From QHXQ01 sp038322995 (GTDB lineage Bacteria > Acidobacteriota > Blastocatellia > Pyrinomonadales > Pyrinomonadaceae), in the NCBI GenBank assembly GCA_038322995.1, contig JBBQGM010000006.1, positions 1 to 64,000 on the forward strand: a stretch of DNA of 64,000 nt. The letters are read 5' to 3'. Position 1 is the stretch's first letter, and every line of letters begins with the position of its first letter. The notes below the pieces were generated by a model, which saw only the letters and a program-made list of their open reading frames with translations, did not search any database and was not told the DNA's origin. This document shows, in pieces, positions 7,724 to 17,048 of this stretch. The translations under genes and the position numbers were made by a program.

Positions 7724-10700
7724 TCAAGGTTGAGAGTTAAGTAGCTGGTCGAGTTGTTGACGTGCGTGCTGCACATCCAATCTTGCAAGATAGTCGTGAT
7801 AAGCCTCCGCGCCCCATGTCTGCGATAGCTTGGCGAGCACGGTGTCGGCCTGGCTGGCGTATTCACGGCTCAACGTCGGATCGCCGGGCCGCGCCGCAGC
7901 GCGTGCGGCCAGCAACCATGCGCGCCACTCCGAGTCTTGTTGCCCGGAGCGCGCGAAGCTGGCTTGCGCCTGCAACGTGGTGGCCAATGCGCGTTGCGCT
8001 TCGCCGTTCGCAAGCAACGCCTCGGCGCGGGCGAGTAATGCGCCGGAGAGTAGTTGCGGGTCGCCCGTCTGTGCGGCCAGGTCAACGGCTGCTTCACACT
8101 GAAGCGTGCCTGCGCGTGGCTCGGCGGAACGGGCCAGGGCCAAGCCAAGTGTTGACTTGGCCTGCACGGCTGTGTCCAGCAATTGTGTGCCGGCTAAGGC
8201 GAGGGCTTGGCGACTGTCGTCTTTAGCGGCTTGAAAATGCCAGAGGCTTAGTTCCATCCGGGCTTGGCTCAGTTTGCACTCAGCCGCTAACCCTTTATTG
8301 CCGCCGTTGGGCCGGTCGGCGATAGCGGCCGCTTGCGCGAGCGCCGTCCTAGCCTCTGCGTAACGACCTAACTGCCACAGCACATTGCCCCGATGCAACA
8401 GGGTATAGCCAAGCGAAAATTCGTCATGCAGCGATTGGTTGATCTGATAACTCGCGGCGAAATATTGGAGCGCCGCCGGATACTTTTCTTGCACGGCCAA
8501 CACGCTGCCGATCTCCCCTTGTGAGAACGCCACCTGTGTCAGATCGCCCGCCTGTTGCGCAAGTTGTAGTTGCTCAGTAAACGTACGCAGCGCAGTTTCA
8601 TAATCGCCCTTGGCGCTGTATAGGCGGCCGCGTAGGGTCAGTCCTTGCGTCAGGTATTTGCGATAGCCACCCTTGCGGTAGAAGGCCAGCGCCGGTTCGA
8701 TGTAACGCAATGCTTCGTCTGTGTTGTGCTGCTGCTCGCGCAAGCTGCCGAGTTGCGTCAACGCCCACGCCTCGCTCTTATGCTCGTTGTTGCGGCTCGC
8801 AAACTCGCGGGCTTGCATGAAATACTGCTCCGCCTCAGCGTATTCGCCCCGCCGCAGAAACAGATTGCCGAGCCAGATGAGGCCTTCGGTGGCTTGATTC
8901 TCCATGCCGTCGGCCCTGGCTAATTGGATCGCCTGCGTCGCCTGCTGCTCCGCCTGCGCGGCTTGGCCTTCAGCCGCAGAGACGCTGCTGAGCACTAAGA
9001 GCACTCTGATCCGCTGGTACTGGTTCGCTGTCACCCCGATTAATTCGAGAGCCTTTTCCAACTGCGCGCGTGCTTCAGGGAGATGATATAAGGTCTTGAG
9101 GCCAAACCCACGCTGATACAACACCTCTGTCACGCCTTCGAGATTGCTCAACGTTGTGTAGAGCGCCTCCGCCTGTTGGAACGCAACTGCCGCGCGCTCT
9201 AACTGCTGTTGCCGACTATAGAGCACGCCCAGCCGGAGAAAAGCCGCGGCGTCTGACGGCGCAAGTCTGGTTACTTCTTCGTAGCTCGCAATCGCCTGCT
9301 CTAGCTCGTCGTTATTTTCGTAGGCGCGGCCCAAGTCGAGATAGACCTGCGCTTTTTCGTCGGCCGGCGCTTGCTGCGCGAGTTGCTGATAGCGCGCGAT
9401 AGCCGGCGCAAAATCGCGCAGCACCGTGTCGGTGATCGCTTGCAGGTAGAGCGCCTCTGCCGGTTGCAGGCGGGCCGGCTCGCCCACGAGCGATCTGGCG
9501 CGCAGGATTTCATCTTTTGCTTTATCGGCATTGTCCAGTTCTATGTACGCTTCGGCCAGCCGCGCATGCGCCAGCGCGAACTCATCATCCGCCGCGACGG
9601 CCCGCGTCAACGCTTTGCTCGCCGCATAGTAGCTGCCGTCGTGCAGCGCGCGTGTGCCCGCGTTGTACCAGTAGAGGCAATCAGTTGTTGGGCGATGCAG
9701 CGTGGCCGGCGGCCGGTGCGGGACAAGCCGAAAGAATAATAGTGCGAGGGCGAGCGCCGCGAGCATAGTTGGAATGAGCACGCGCGCTTGCCGCACACTG
9801 ATCGGGACAGTCAGTTTAGGCCAGATGGCTGAAGTGCGCGCTTTGTCCGGCAACGGTTTAGTCGGCAACCGGTCTTCGTGCGGTAAGTCGGCACAGACCA
9901 TGCGCAGCGCATAGAGCAGTTCGCTCGCCGACTGATAGCGCCTGTCCGGTTCTTTCGCCAGTGCGATAAGGATGACCTGATCTAATTCCGGCGGCACATG
10001 CGGATTGAAGCGGGAAGGCGGGGGCGGCGCGACATGGATCACCTGCGCGCAAATCTCCATCGGGCTAGCACCGGCAAATGGCGGCTGGCCGCCGACGCAT
10101 TCATATAGCACCACACCCAACGAGAACAGATCGCTGCGCACATCGACGGCTTCGCCCTTCGCCTGTTGCGGCGACATATAAGATGCTGTGCCGATGGCCA
10201 GACCGGGCGAAGAAAGTCGGCTTTGCGTTAGTTCGCCAACGGTTGCGCCGCTGCCTGGCATCAGTTTAGCCAGACCAAAATCCAGCACCTTCACTTGTCC
10301 GCGCGGGGTGAGCATGATGTTCTGCGGCTTGATGTCGCGGTGAACGATGTGGTTTGCGTGCGCCTCCGCCAGAGCCTCGGCCACTTGGATCACGATGGTC
10401 AGCGACTCAGCCACCGTCAGCGATTGACCTGCGAGTTTCGCGCCCAGCGTCTCGCCCTCGACGTACTGCATGACAATGAAATCGAAGTCGCCCTGCTGGC
10501 CGACTTCGTGGATGACGCAGATGTTCGGGTGATCGAGTTTGGCTGCCGCCTGCGCCTCTCTGATGAAACGCTTCTGTGCTTGCTCGTCGGCGGTTGCCCG
10601 GAGGTGCGGAAACTTGATGGCCACCTTGCGGCGGAGTGGACTTGTGTCCTCCGCCAGATAGACTTCCCCCATGCCGCCCCCGCCGAGCAATGCGACGATT

Positions 10701-10954
10701 TCGTAGTGACTGATACGTTGCCCGATTAGCGACCCGGACTGATCGGCCGCGAGCGACGCAGCCGCCAGCTTGATGGCCGGCGACTCGATGAAACTCCCCG
10801 CCCGCTCGGCGGAAGCGAGCAGCGAGACGACCTCTTGGCGCAGTGATTCATCGCCGGCGGAGGCTGCCTCGAGGAAGGCGGCCCGCCGCCGGGGTTCGAC
10901 CTCCAGGGCGGCGTGGTATAGCTCACCGATCTGCCGGTAACGCTCAGGAGTCAA
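7724..10954 (-). CDS. Serine/threonine protein kinase with C-terminal TPR array
   Basis: This is a Pkn-type (Hanks) kinase of about 1076 residues. A short helical N-terminus (LTPERYRQIGELYHAALE) is followed by the kinase domain (about 83-350) with Gly loop GGGGMGEVYL near 91-100, catalytic HRDIKPQN and DFGLAK. One membrane segment (about 395-420, LIPTMLAALALALLFFRLV) leads to a long tetratricopeptide array that fills the rest and probably lies outside the cytoplasm. I place the start at TTG 10954. There the sigma-factor stop TGA overlaps the start, the site gaggagg precedes it, and related kinases usually begin at this TPER motif. An ATG at 11008 in the same frame is the alternative. Confidence 0.9.
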   Translation of the reverse strand: MTPERYRQIGELYHAALEVEPRRRAAFLEAASAGDESLRQEVVSLLASAERAGSFIESPAIKLAAASLAADQSGSLIGQRISHYEIVALLGGGGMGEVYLAEDTSPLRRKVAIKFPHLRATADEQAQKRFIREAQAAAKLDHPNICVIHEVGQQGDFDFIVMQYVEGETLGAKLAGQSLTVAESLTIVIQVAEALAEAHANHIVHRDIKPQNIMLTPRGQVKVLDFGLAKLMPGSGATVGELTQSRLSSPGLAIGTASYMSPQQAKGEAVDVRSDLFSLGVVLYECVGGQPPFAGASPMEICAQVIHVAPPPPSRFNPHVPPELDQVILIALAKEPDRRYQSASELLYALRMVCADLPHEDRLPTKPLPDKARTSAIWPKLTVPISVRQARVLIPTMLAALALALLFFRLVPHRPPATLHRPTTDCLYWYNAGTRALHDGSYYAASKALTRAVAADDEFALAHARLAEAYIELDNADKAKDEILRARSLVGEPARLQPAEALYLQAITDTVLRDFAPAIARYQQLAQQAPADEKAQVYLDLGRAYENNDELEQAIASYEEVTRLAPSDAAAFLRLGVLYSRQQQLERAAVAFQQAEALYTTLSNLEGVTEVLYQRGFGLKTLYHLPEARAQLEKALELIGVTANQYQRIRVLLVLSSVSAAEGQAAQAEQQATQAIQLARADGMENQATEGLIWLGNLFLRRGEYAEAEQYFMQAREFASRNNEHKSEAWALTQLGSLREQQHNTDEALRYIEPALAFYRKGGYRKYLTQGLTLRGRLYSAKGDYETALRTFTEQLQLAQQAGDLTQVAFSQGEIGSVLAVQEKYPAALQYFAASYQINQSLHDEFSLGYTLLHRGNVLWQLGRYAEARTALAQAAAIADRPNGGNKGLAAECKLSQARMELSLWHFQAAKDDSRQALALAGTQLLDTAVQAKSTLGLALARSAEPRAGTLQCEAAVDLAAQTGDPQLLSGALLARAEALLANGEAQRALATTLQAQASFARSGQQDSEWRAWLLAARAAARPGDPTLSREYASQADTVLAKLSQTWGAEAYHDYLARLDVQHARQQLDQLLNSQP

Positions 10955-11529
10955 TCGTCCTCCTCGTGGCTCACCTCGCGATGAAGCCAGGCTTTGGCCA
11001 AGCTCCAATCCCGCATAACCGTGCCCTCCGAGACATGCAGCACTTCGGCGGCTTCTGCAACGCTCAGTCCGCCGAAGAAGCGCAGTTCCACCACCTGACT
11101 CTGCCGCGCATCCAACGCGGCTAAAGCCTGCAACGCATCATCAAGCGCAACCAGATCAGCGCTGCCCTCAGGTGCGACCAACAACGCTTCATCCAGCGAG
11201 ACCCGCCGGGCATCGCCGCCGTGTTTAAGGCTGTGCCGGCTGCGCGCGAAATCGACGAGAATGCGCCGCATCAACTGGGCCGAGACCGCAAAGAAGTGCG
11301 CGCGATTCTGCCAACGCACGTGGCTTGCATCAACGAGCCGCAGGTAAGCCTCGTTAACTAGCGCCGATGTTTGCAGCGTGTGGCCCGGGCGTTCATGCCC
11401 CATGTAACGATGCGCTAGGCGATGGAGTTCGTCATACACGAGCGGGGTCAGTTGTTCAAGGGCCGCCTGCTCACCCTGCCCCCACGCTAAGAGCAACTGC
11501 GTTATTTCTATCGGCGAGGGCTTCACCAT
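10951..11529 (-). CDS. ECF-family RNA polymerase sigma factor (acidobacterial sigma-kinase pair type)
   Basis: The 192-residue protein has sigma region 2 (about 25-95: VYDELHRLAHRYMGHERPGHTLQTSALVNEAYLRL, then FFAVSAQLMRRILVDFAR) and region 4 (about 130-185: LDARQSQVVELRFFGGLSVAEAAEVLHVSEGTVMRDWSLAKAWL). It belongs to the ECF group usually encoded beside a Ser/Thr kinase. The start has a textbook site (gaaggaggttccg). Its stop overlaps the kinase start by three bases, which implies translational coupling. No membrane anti-sigma gene is present, so the kinase is the likely partner. That last point is inference. Confidence 0.92.
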   Translation of the reverse strand: MVKPSPIEITQLLLAWGQGEQAALEQLTPLVYDELHRLAHRYMGHERPGHTLQTSALVNEAYLRLVDASHVRWQNRAHFFAVSAQLMRRILVDFARSRHSLKHGGDARRVSLDEALLVAPEGSADLVALDDALQALAALDARQSQVVELRFFGGLSVAEAAEVLHVSEGTVMRDWSLAKAWLHREVSHEEDD

Positions 11530-11839
11530 CGGAACCTCCTTCTATAAGGACGTGCTTATCGGCAGGTGAGATGTCGGCAAGTTAGCACATCTGATGACCA
11601 ACTTCCTATAGAGCCAATCCGGCGTGAAAAAGAATTTTCGCTTGCCTTAGCGTTTTCGGCTGCGCATTTCGCCTTAGTAGCTGAAGGCGACAATCAACTC
11701 AACGCCTGCCGACAGGGACAGAGGCTCAACATCTTCCCTGAGGCCGCTATAAGCGGCCGATAGAGACTGGCCGTAGGCGTGCCGGAAAACGCTTTGGCCG
11801 CCTTGCGGCTCCCGAATAACTAGGCACAGGAGGAATATC
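11530..11839. promoter_or_regulatory. Divergent promoter region with palindrome
   Basis: About 310 bases lie between the sigma-factor gene and the divergent amine-oxidase-like operon. A perfect seven-base palindromic stem, ggccgct-ata-agcggcc (11742-11758), is a candidate operator or short hairpin. An aggagg site lies just before 11840. Nothing else could be assigned. Confidence 0.4.
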
Positions 11840-12508
11840 ATGGAATGTGAATCACTCGAACGATATCTTGACCCGCCGCCACGCCTTGTGGCCGCCGCCG
11901 AGGCGCTGCCGCACCTCGGCGGCCTGACCATGGCCGCGTACCAGGGTGAATTGCCCGACGAAATTGAGTTGTACGAGGCGCAGCCGCTGAAAGACGCCTT
12001 CGACGATGTGACGGCGCAACGGATGTTGGAGCAAGTGCGCGAGCAGCCGCAGGTGCGCGAACGGCTCAACCGCAATTGCGTGCTGATCGGCATCAGCCGC
12101 CGGGGCGAAACGGCCAAAGGCGAAGAGCGCACCTATCTCGTCGTCGCCTACGACTACAGCGCCAACGTGGCGGTCGAGATCAGCCTCGACGCACACGGCG
12201 CGGTGCGCAAAATCAGCGACGAGCGCTACCAACCGCCGCCCATCGAAAGCGAGATCGAACGGGCCATCGCACTGGCGCGCCAAGATCAGCGCCTGACCAC
12301 GAAGCTCGAAGGGTTGGTCGGCATGGCCATTCCTTTTGCCGGTGTCAACAATGAGTATGCGAATCGCCGCGTGCTTGAGGTTCTCTTCGGCTGTCGCGCC
12401 GAGCGGCTGCCCAAATATCGTGCGTTGGTTGATCTCGGAACGCAGAGCGTGTTGCACGCCGGCGAAACGTGTGCCTGTTGCGATCAGCATGAGGAGGTAA
12501 GATCATGA
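11840..12508 (+). CDS. Copper amine oxidase N-terminal-domain-like protein
   Basis: This is a 222-residue soluble protein. From about residue 90 the pattern follows the N2/N3 cystatin-like domains of copper amine oxidases: a strand (RTYLVVAYDYSANVAVEISL), a VRKI strand, a Pro-rich link (QPP-like), an ERAIALARQDQRL helix, and a second unit ending RALVDLGTQSVLHAGE. I base this on remembered bacterial amine oxidase sequences, not on a search. The gene has a good site (aggagg) and overlaps the next gene by four bases (ATGA), so the two are translationally coupled and probably form one complex. The Cys-rich tail (CACCDQH) is unusual and might bind a metal. Confidence 0.6.
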   Translation: MECESLERYLDPPPRLVAAAEALPHLGGLTMAAYQGELPDEIELYEAQPLKDAFDDVTAQRMLEQVREQPQVRERLNRNCVLIGISRRGETAKGEERTYLVVAYDYSANVAVEISLDAHGAVRKISDERYQPPPIESEIERAIALARQDQRLTTKLEGLVGMAIPFAGVNNEYANRRVLEVLFGCRAERLPKYRALVDLGTQSVLHAGETCACCDQHEEVRS

Positions 12509-13377
12509 GCGAGTCAGGATTTGTTAGTTGGCCCAATTCGCGCACACCGCTCTGGCGCTTCGGCTATACCCTGGCCGACGCGCCGGACGCTGAGGGCATC
12601 GCTATTACCAATGCCACCTTCCGCGGTCGCAAGGTGCTGTACAAGGGCAGCCTGCCGTCTCTGCGCGTGCAGTACGACAGCCAGTGCGGCCCATATAAAG
12701 ACCCTTTGAACTATAACAATGCGCACGCCATCTCCGGCGCGAAACGAGTGAAGGTGTACACGGTCTGGAGCGCCGGCCTGGCGGGCGTCGCCGTCGAGTC
12801 ATTTCACACGATTGGCTCCTACAAGCTGACTGAGCGGTGGACGTTCTGGGCCGACGGGCGCATTACACCCCGGCTCTACAGCGCCGGGCTGCAGTGTAAT
12901 ATCAACCACCGCCACCATCCCTACTGGCGTCTCGACTTCGACATCGAAGGCGCATCGAATGACACTGTGTTTGAGTACAACACGACTACCCCGGACTTGG
13001 GCTGGGGGCCGGGCTGGCACGTCAAGCACAAAGAGATCACGCGCGTGAAGAACCCGGCGACACACCGTAGCTGGGCTGTGATGGACGTGAACACGACGCG
13101 CGGCTACCACATCGTCCCCGGCCCGAATGATGGCACGGCCGATGCCTTCGCCCCGCGCGACCTCTTTGTCATGCTGTACCATGCGTCGGAAGACAAACAC
13201 GGGCAGCAGGGCACCGCCGCCGATGACAAACTCGCGGCTTACATCAACGGCGAGACCGTCGAGAAGGCCGATGTCGTGCTCTGGTATTGCGCCCATCTCG
13301 GGCACCATGCCGACCCGGCGCATGCGGACGAATACCACATGTCAGGTCCCACCCTCATTCCCTTCCGCTGGAACTGA
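12505..13377 (+). CDS. Copper amine oxidase catalytic-domain homologue (compact, probably non-canonical)
   Basis: This 290-residue protein reads as the C-terminal beta-sandwich of copper amine oxidases without the N domains. The corresponding blocks are GRKVLYKGSLPSLRVQYDS (family: YRASLSEMVVPYGDP), FHTIGSYKLTERWTFWADGRI (TTIGNYDY...LDGTI), NHRHHPYWRLDFDIEG (HQHIFSARLDM) and VVLWYCAHLGHH (VVWHTFGLTH). All three copper histidines appear kept (His135, His137, His267), and so does the tyrosine that would become topaquinone (Tyr106). But its Asn and Asp/Glu neighbours are Ser and Lys, and the catalytic-base Asp position reads Asn72. It may bind copper without classical amine oxidase activity. There is no signal peptide. 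It has its own site, gaggagg. Confidence 0.75.
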   Translation: MSESGFVSWPNSRTPLWRFGYTLADAPDAEGIAITNATFRGRKVLYKGSLPSLRVQYDSQCGPYKDPLNYNNAHAISGAKRVKVYTVWSAGLAGVAVESFHTIGSYKLTERWTFWADGRITPRLYSAGLQCNINHRHHPYWRLDFDIEGASNDTVFEYNTTTPDLGWGPGWHVKHKEITRVKNPATHRSWAVMDVNTTRGYHIVPGPNDGTADAFAPRDLFVMLYHASEDKHGQQGTAADDKLAAYINGETVEKADVVLWYCAHLGHHADPAHADEYHMSGPTLIPFRWN

Positions 13378-13385
13378 CACGAGCC

Positions 13386-13435
13386 ACACACTCCGCTCAT
13401 TCGCAGTGAAGTCAGCGCGAATGAGCGGAGCGTGT
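13386..13435 (+). terminator. Long hairpin after the amine-oxidase-like operon
   Basis: The 19-base arms acacactccgctcattcgc and gcgaatgagcggagcgtgt pair with a single mismatch. The structure starts nine bases after the stop. It is the likely transcription end of the operon, though no T-run follows. Confidence 0.65.
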
Positions 13436-13565
13436 ATAGCCAGATAGGAACTGTCGGGCGCGGCGTGTTGCCTTACCCCGGCGTCTTAATGCCGGGCGAC
13501 AGATAGCTCCCGCCCGCGCGGCGCAAGAGCGCGGCAGCAGTTCGTTTTGCTCACCACCCCAATTT

Positions 13566-14327
13566 TTAATCTAATAGCACGCGCGCTTGCAGGGCTTCGG
13601 CGCGTTCGAGGGCGGCGAGCAGGCGCAGGAACTGTTGATAGTTGCGGCTACGTCCATGCACGCGGGTGCGTTCGGACTCAATGATGTCGTGGCGCAAGAT
13701 GTGGTCGAGGAATTCGTAGTAGTCGGCAGTGGCGAGCAAGGGCAATTCGCGCGTGTAGCTGGTGGTGGCGGCGTCCCGCGCGGTGAAGCCGGTGAGCGCG
13801 TCGAAGAGGTGATCGGTGGTCAGGTGCGCGGCGGCGCGCGTCAGTTGAATCGGCAGGCGCAACTCGAAGAAGCGCAACCGCTCCGGCGTCGTCACCTGTC
13901 GCAGCGACTTCGCGCCTTCGCCATCAAACGGCGAGTCTTTGTCCAGTAGTACACGTAACAGGCGCGGTTGATCGTCCGTGTCAATCGTGTCGAGCGCGAG
14001 TTGCGCGCGGTCGGCCAGGAATTTCTCAAACTGCGCTTCAATCGGATAGGTAATACGTCCCAGACAACCGACCGCTTCGCCCTCGCCCGCCATCGCGCGT
14101 GGCAGCGCGGCGGGACAAGCGGCGCAAACTTCCGTCTCCACCTGCATGCGCTCAACCTCGTCGCTCGCGCGCTCGACGAAGCGCACTTTCTCGTCCGATG
14201 GCGCAACCGCCTCGCCCGTCGTCAGGCGCGTGTGCAAACTGCCCAGCCGCCCCCACGCGCGCAGGTGCTCCTCGGTGTAGCGCGCCCGCAGCACGCACGG
14301 GTATTCAACCGCAAACTCTAAAGACAA
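13566..14327 (-). CDS. Conserved-looking protein of unknown function
   Basis: This 253-residue cytosolic protein is not recognised. It contains a cysteine cluster (CAACP near residues 68-72, with another Cys about 19 residues later in GCLGRI), which might hold a metal. The second half is helix-rich and polar, with YYEFLDHILRHDII and a Gln/Leu-rich end. It diverges from the P450 gene across a 180-base gap and has no operon partner. A shorter start is possible because no strong SD is visible at 14327. Confidence 0.6.
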   Translation of the reverse strand: MSLEFAVEYPCVLRARYTEEHLRAWGRLGSLHTRLTTGEAVAPSDEKVRFVERASDEVERMQVETEVCAACPAALPRAMAGEGEAVGCLGRITYPIEAQFEKFLADRAQLALDTIDTDDQPRLLRVLLDKDSPFDGEGAKSLRQVTTPERLRFFELRLPIQLTRAAAHLTTDHLFDALTGFTARDAATTSYTRELPLLATADYYEFLDHILRHDIIESERTRVHGRSRNYQQFLRLLAALERAEALQARVLLD

Positions 14328-14507
14328 ACCACCTCCGCCTATACCTCAAGAGAGCTACCGCCGCACACACGGAGGCGGCGCAGGCGTATAATAACAGACG
14401 TGTGCCGGCTGCGTTAGTTGCCGGTGTAAGACTATAGTTGCCCTTATTGCGGCTTAATTGCCGCATAATCAATTTAACCCGTGCGCTGAGAACGGAGTTC
14501 CCCTGTC

Positions 14508-15866
14508 ATGGTTACTGCTACGTTAAAACTGCCGCCCGGCCCACGGCGCACGCGACCCGCCGGTGCTTTATTTGGCTTCCTCGCCTTTCGCCGCGACCCG
14601 CTCGGTTTTCTGCAACGCCTTGCGCGTGAGCATGGCGACATCGTTTTCTTTCGCATGGGGCCGCAGCAAGTTTACATGCTCAACCATCCCGACTTGATCA
14701 AGGACGTGCTCGTCACGCAGCAAGATTCGTTCGTCAAGGGCCGCGCATTGCAACGCGCAAAACGGCTGCTCGGCGAAGGCTTGTTGACGAGCGAGGGCCC
14801 GCACCATCGCCGCCAACGCCGGCTCGCGCAGCCCGCTTTTCATCGGCAGCGCATGGAGACCTACGGCACGGTGATGATCGACTACGCCGCCCGCGCCGCC
14901 CATGAGTGGCAAGCCGGGCAGACGCTCGACATCTCGCGCGAGATGATGCGCCTCACACTCGCCATCGTCGCTAAAACGTTGTTCGATGCCGATGTTGCGG
15001 CGGACAGCGATGATGTCGGCGCGGCGTTCGCGGAGATCATGGAATTGTTCCAACTGCTCATGCTGCCCTACTCGGAGTATCTGGAGAAACTGCCGCTCCC
15101 TGCCACGCGCAAGTTCGAGCGCGCCCGGGCGCGGCTCGACGCCGTTATCTATCGCATCATCGCCGCGCGCCGCCGCAGTGGGCGCGATCACGGCGACCTG
15201 CTCTCGATGCTCATCGCCGCGCAGGATGAAGAGGGCGACGGGCGCGGGATGAGCGATGAGCAACTGCGCGACGAACTAATGACCATCTTCCTCGCCGGAC
15301 ACGAGACCACCGCCAACGCTTTGACGTGGACGTGGTATCTGCTTGCGCAACACCCGGAGATTGAACAGAAGTTGCACGCGGAGTTGGCCGAGGTGCTGGG
15401 CGCGCGCCAACAGTTTTCCGTGACCGACTATCCGCGTCTGCGTTACACCGAGATGGTCGCGGCGGAAGCGATGCGGCTCTATCCGCCCGCGTGGGTGGTG
15501 GGCCGGCTCGCGGTCAAAGCTTTCGCGGCGCGCGATTACGTCATCCCGGCCGGCGCGCTCGTCTTGCTGAGCCAGTACGTCGTGCAACGCGACCCGCGCT
15601 TCTTCCCCGCGCCCGAACGCTTCGACCCCGAACGCTGGACGCCTGCCGCTCGCGAAGCGCGCCACCCTTACTCGTATTTCCCTTTCGGCGGCGGTGCGCG
15701 CCGCTGCATCGGCGAAGCCTTCGCGTGGCTGGAAGTCGTCCTGCTCGTCGCCACGCTGGCGCGCGAATGGCGGATGCGACTCGCGCCCGGTCAAGTTGTC
15801 ACACCGCACCCGCGCATCACCCTGCGCCCGAAGAGCGGCATCCGTATGATCATGGAGCGCAGCTAA
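14508..15866 (+). CDS. Cytochrome P450
   Basis: This is a 452-residue soluble bacterial P450. The heme-binding loop FPFGGGARRCIGEAF carries the thiolate ligand Cys400. The I-helix has AGHETTAN with the oxygen-activating Thr pair. The K-helix has ExxR (EAMR), followed by the PERF-type motif (PERFDPERW). No N-terminal membrane anchor is present. The sequence style (fatty-acid or CYP102/CYP4-like) suggests hydroxylation of a hydrophobic compound, but no substrate can be named. No ferredoxin or reductase gene is adjacent; the [2Fe-2S] protein at 59.3 kb is distant. The nearby 66-residue Trm112-like gene follows 103 bases later. Confidence 0.93.
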   Translation: MVTATLKLPPGPRRTRPAGALFGFLAFRRDPLGFLQRLAREHGDIVFFRMGPQQVYMLNHPDLIKDVLVTQQDSFVKGRALQRAKRLLGEGLLTSEGPHHRRQRRLAQPAFHRQRMETYGTVMIDYAARAAHEWQAGQTLDISREMMRLTLAIVAKTLFDADVAADSDDVGAAFAEIMELFQLLMLPYSEYLEKLPLPATRKFERARARLDAVIYRIIAARRRSGRDHGDLLSMLIAAQDEEGDGRGMSDEQLRDELMTIFLAGHETTANALTWTWYLLAQHPEIEQKLHAELAEVLGARQQFSVTDYPRLRYTEMVAAEAMRLYPPAWVVGRLAVKAFAARDYVIPAGALVLLSQYVVQRDPRFFPAPERFDPERWTPAAREARHPYSYFPFGGGARRCIGEAFAWLEVVLLVATLAREWRMRLAPGQVVTPHPRITLRPKSGIRMIMERS

Positions 15867-15969
15867 GACAGGCGGCGCGAATGCTGTGAGCCGGGCAGCG
15901 CGTCGCCTGTCTGATTTGTGCTTTCAGTCGATTCCTTTTAACCTTGCTCGCGCACGAGAGGATACAAAA

Positions 15970-16170
15970 GTGAAAGTTGACGAAGAACTAATCGCGCTGA
16001 TGATCTGCCCGGCCTGTCAGGGCAAGGTCGAACTCAAACCGGACGGCAGCGGCATCAAGTGTGTCGCGTGCCGGCGCGTCTATCCGATCAAGGACGACAT
16101 CCCCGCGATGCTCGTTGATCAAGCAACTATCGAGGACGAAGATCCGCCGCCCGCCGGTGGCAACGCCTGA
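15970..16170 (+). CDS. Trm112 family small zinc protein
   Basis: This 66-residue protein carries CPAC at residues 13-16 and a second CVAC about 20 residues later, in the YPIKDDIPAML context typical of bacterial Trm112/YcaR-like proteins, which bind zinc and activate methyltransferases or act as small accessory factors. I use the GTG at 15970, preceded by gagagga, because family members begin with this short VDEELIALMICP stretch. A longer reading adds a segment with no family resemblance. Confidence 0.8.
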   Translation: MKVDEELIALMICPACQGKVELKPDGSGIKCVACRRVYPIKDDIPAMLVDQATIEDEDPPPAGGNA

Positions 16171-16208
16171 AACCGCACGAGGCAACTGACCACCTAATGC
16201 GCCAGCGA

Positions 16209-16233
16209 GGTGGGCACGTCTAGCGTGCCCACC
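16209..16233. terminator. Hairpin after the Trm112-like gene
   Basis: The stem ggtgggcacg pairs perfectly with cgtgcccacc around a five-base loop, 38 bases after the stop. There is no T-run, so factor-independent termination is uncertain. Confidence 0.45.
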
Positions 16234-16352
16234 GCAGCCGTGAGGCACGCATGATGATAAGGCGCGGACGCTTCAGCTATCCTAAGCTGGCAGTTTGTGC
16301 CCCGTGCTATGATAATTGCTTCAAGCGTCAGCCTGCGGATAGGAGAGAAGTG

Positions 16353-16928
16353 ATGAGCGCCACGCTACGCTGGACATCTCGTGATCTGGAAGCGTTGCCC
16401 GACGACGGGAAGCGCTACGAAATCGTAGACGGGGAGCTGTATATGTCCAGACAACCGCACTGGTATCATCAGGCTCTTTGCGGGCAGTTCTACGCGCTGT
16501 TGCAGGCTTGGAGCAAGCAGACCGGGGCGGGCCGCGCCAACCTCGCGCCGGGCGTGATCTTCGCCGACGACGAGGACGTAGCGCCGGACGTGGTCTGGAT
16601 CAGCAGCGGGCGGCTGGCCTCCGCGCTCCGGCCTGACGGCAAGCTACACGCCGCGCCTGAGTTGGTCATCGAAGTGCTGTCGCCGGGCGGGCTGAACGAG
16701 CGGCGCGACCGCGAGGCGAAGTTGAAACTCTACAGCCGGCGCGGCGTCTCCGAATACTGGATCGTGGACTGGCGCACGCGCACGGTGGAAGTTTACCGGC
16801 GCGACACGGCGGCGCTCGAATTAAACGCCACGCTCTACGAACCCGACGCGCTGCACACGCCGCTCCTGCCCGACTTCAGTTGCCCCCTCGCCACGCTGTT
16901 CGAGGACATCCCGCGCGCCGCCGTTTAA
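16353..16928 (+). CDS. Uma2 family (DUF820) endonuclease-like protein
   Basis: This 191-residue protein has a PD-(D/E)XK-type fold. The early part RYEIVDGELYM is the family's opening motif, then APDVVWIS, PELVIEVLSPGG (the acidic E-V-L core) and KLKLYSRRGVSEYWIVDWRTRTVEVYRR. Uma2 proteins are common in cyanobacteria and Acidobacteria; their biological role is unclear, though nuclease activity is presumed. The start at ATG 16353 has aggaga upstream. The gene stands alone. Confidence 0.88.
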   Translation: MSATLRWTSRDLEALPDDGKRYEIVDGELYMSRQPHWYHQALCGQFYALLQAWSKQTGAGRANLAPGVIFADDEDVAPDVVWISSGRLASALRPDGKLHAAPELVIEVLSPGGLNERRDREAKLKLYSRRGVSEYWIVDWRTRTVEVYRRDTAALELNATLYEPDALHTPLLPDFSCPLATLFEDIPRAAV

Positions 16929-17048
16929 GCACCTCTGCTACCCCTTTAATGCAGCCGCACGGCTGTGCTAAAACTATTCCGTCGCCCAAACCCAATGCCC
17001 CACGGCATCCGACCACAACCGTCCGCCGCCCCCAAGGGAGCAACCCTG

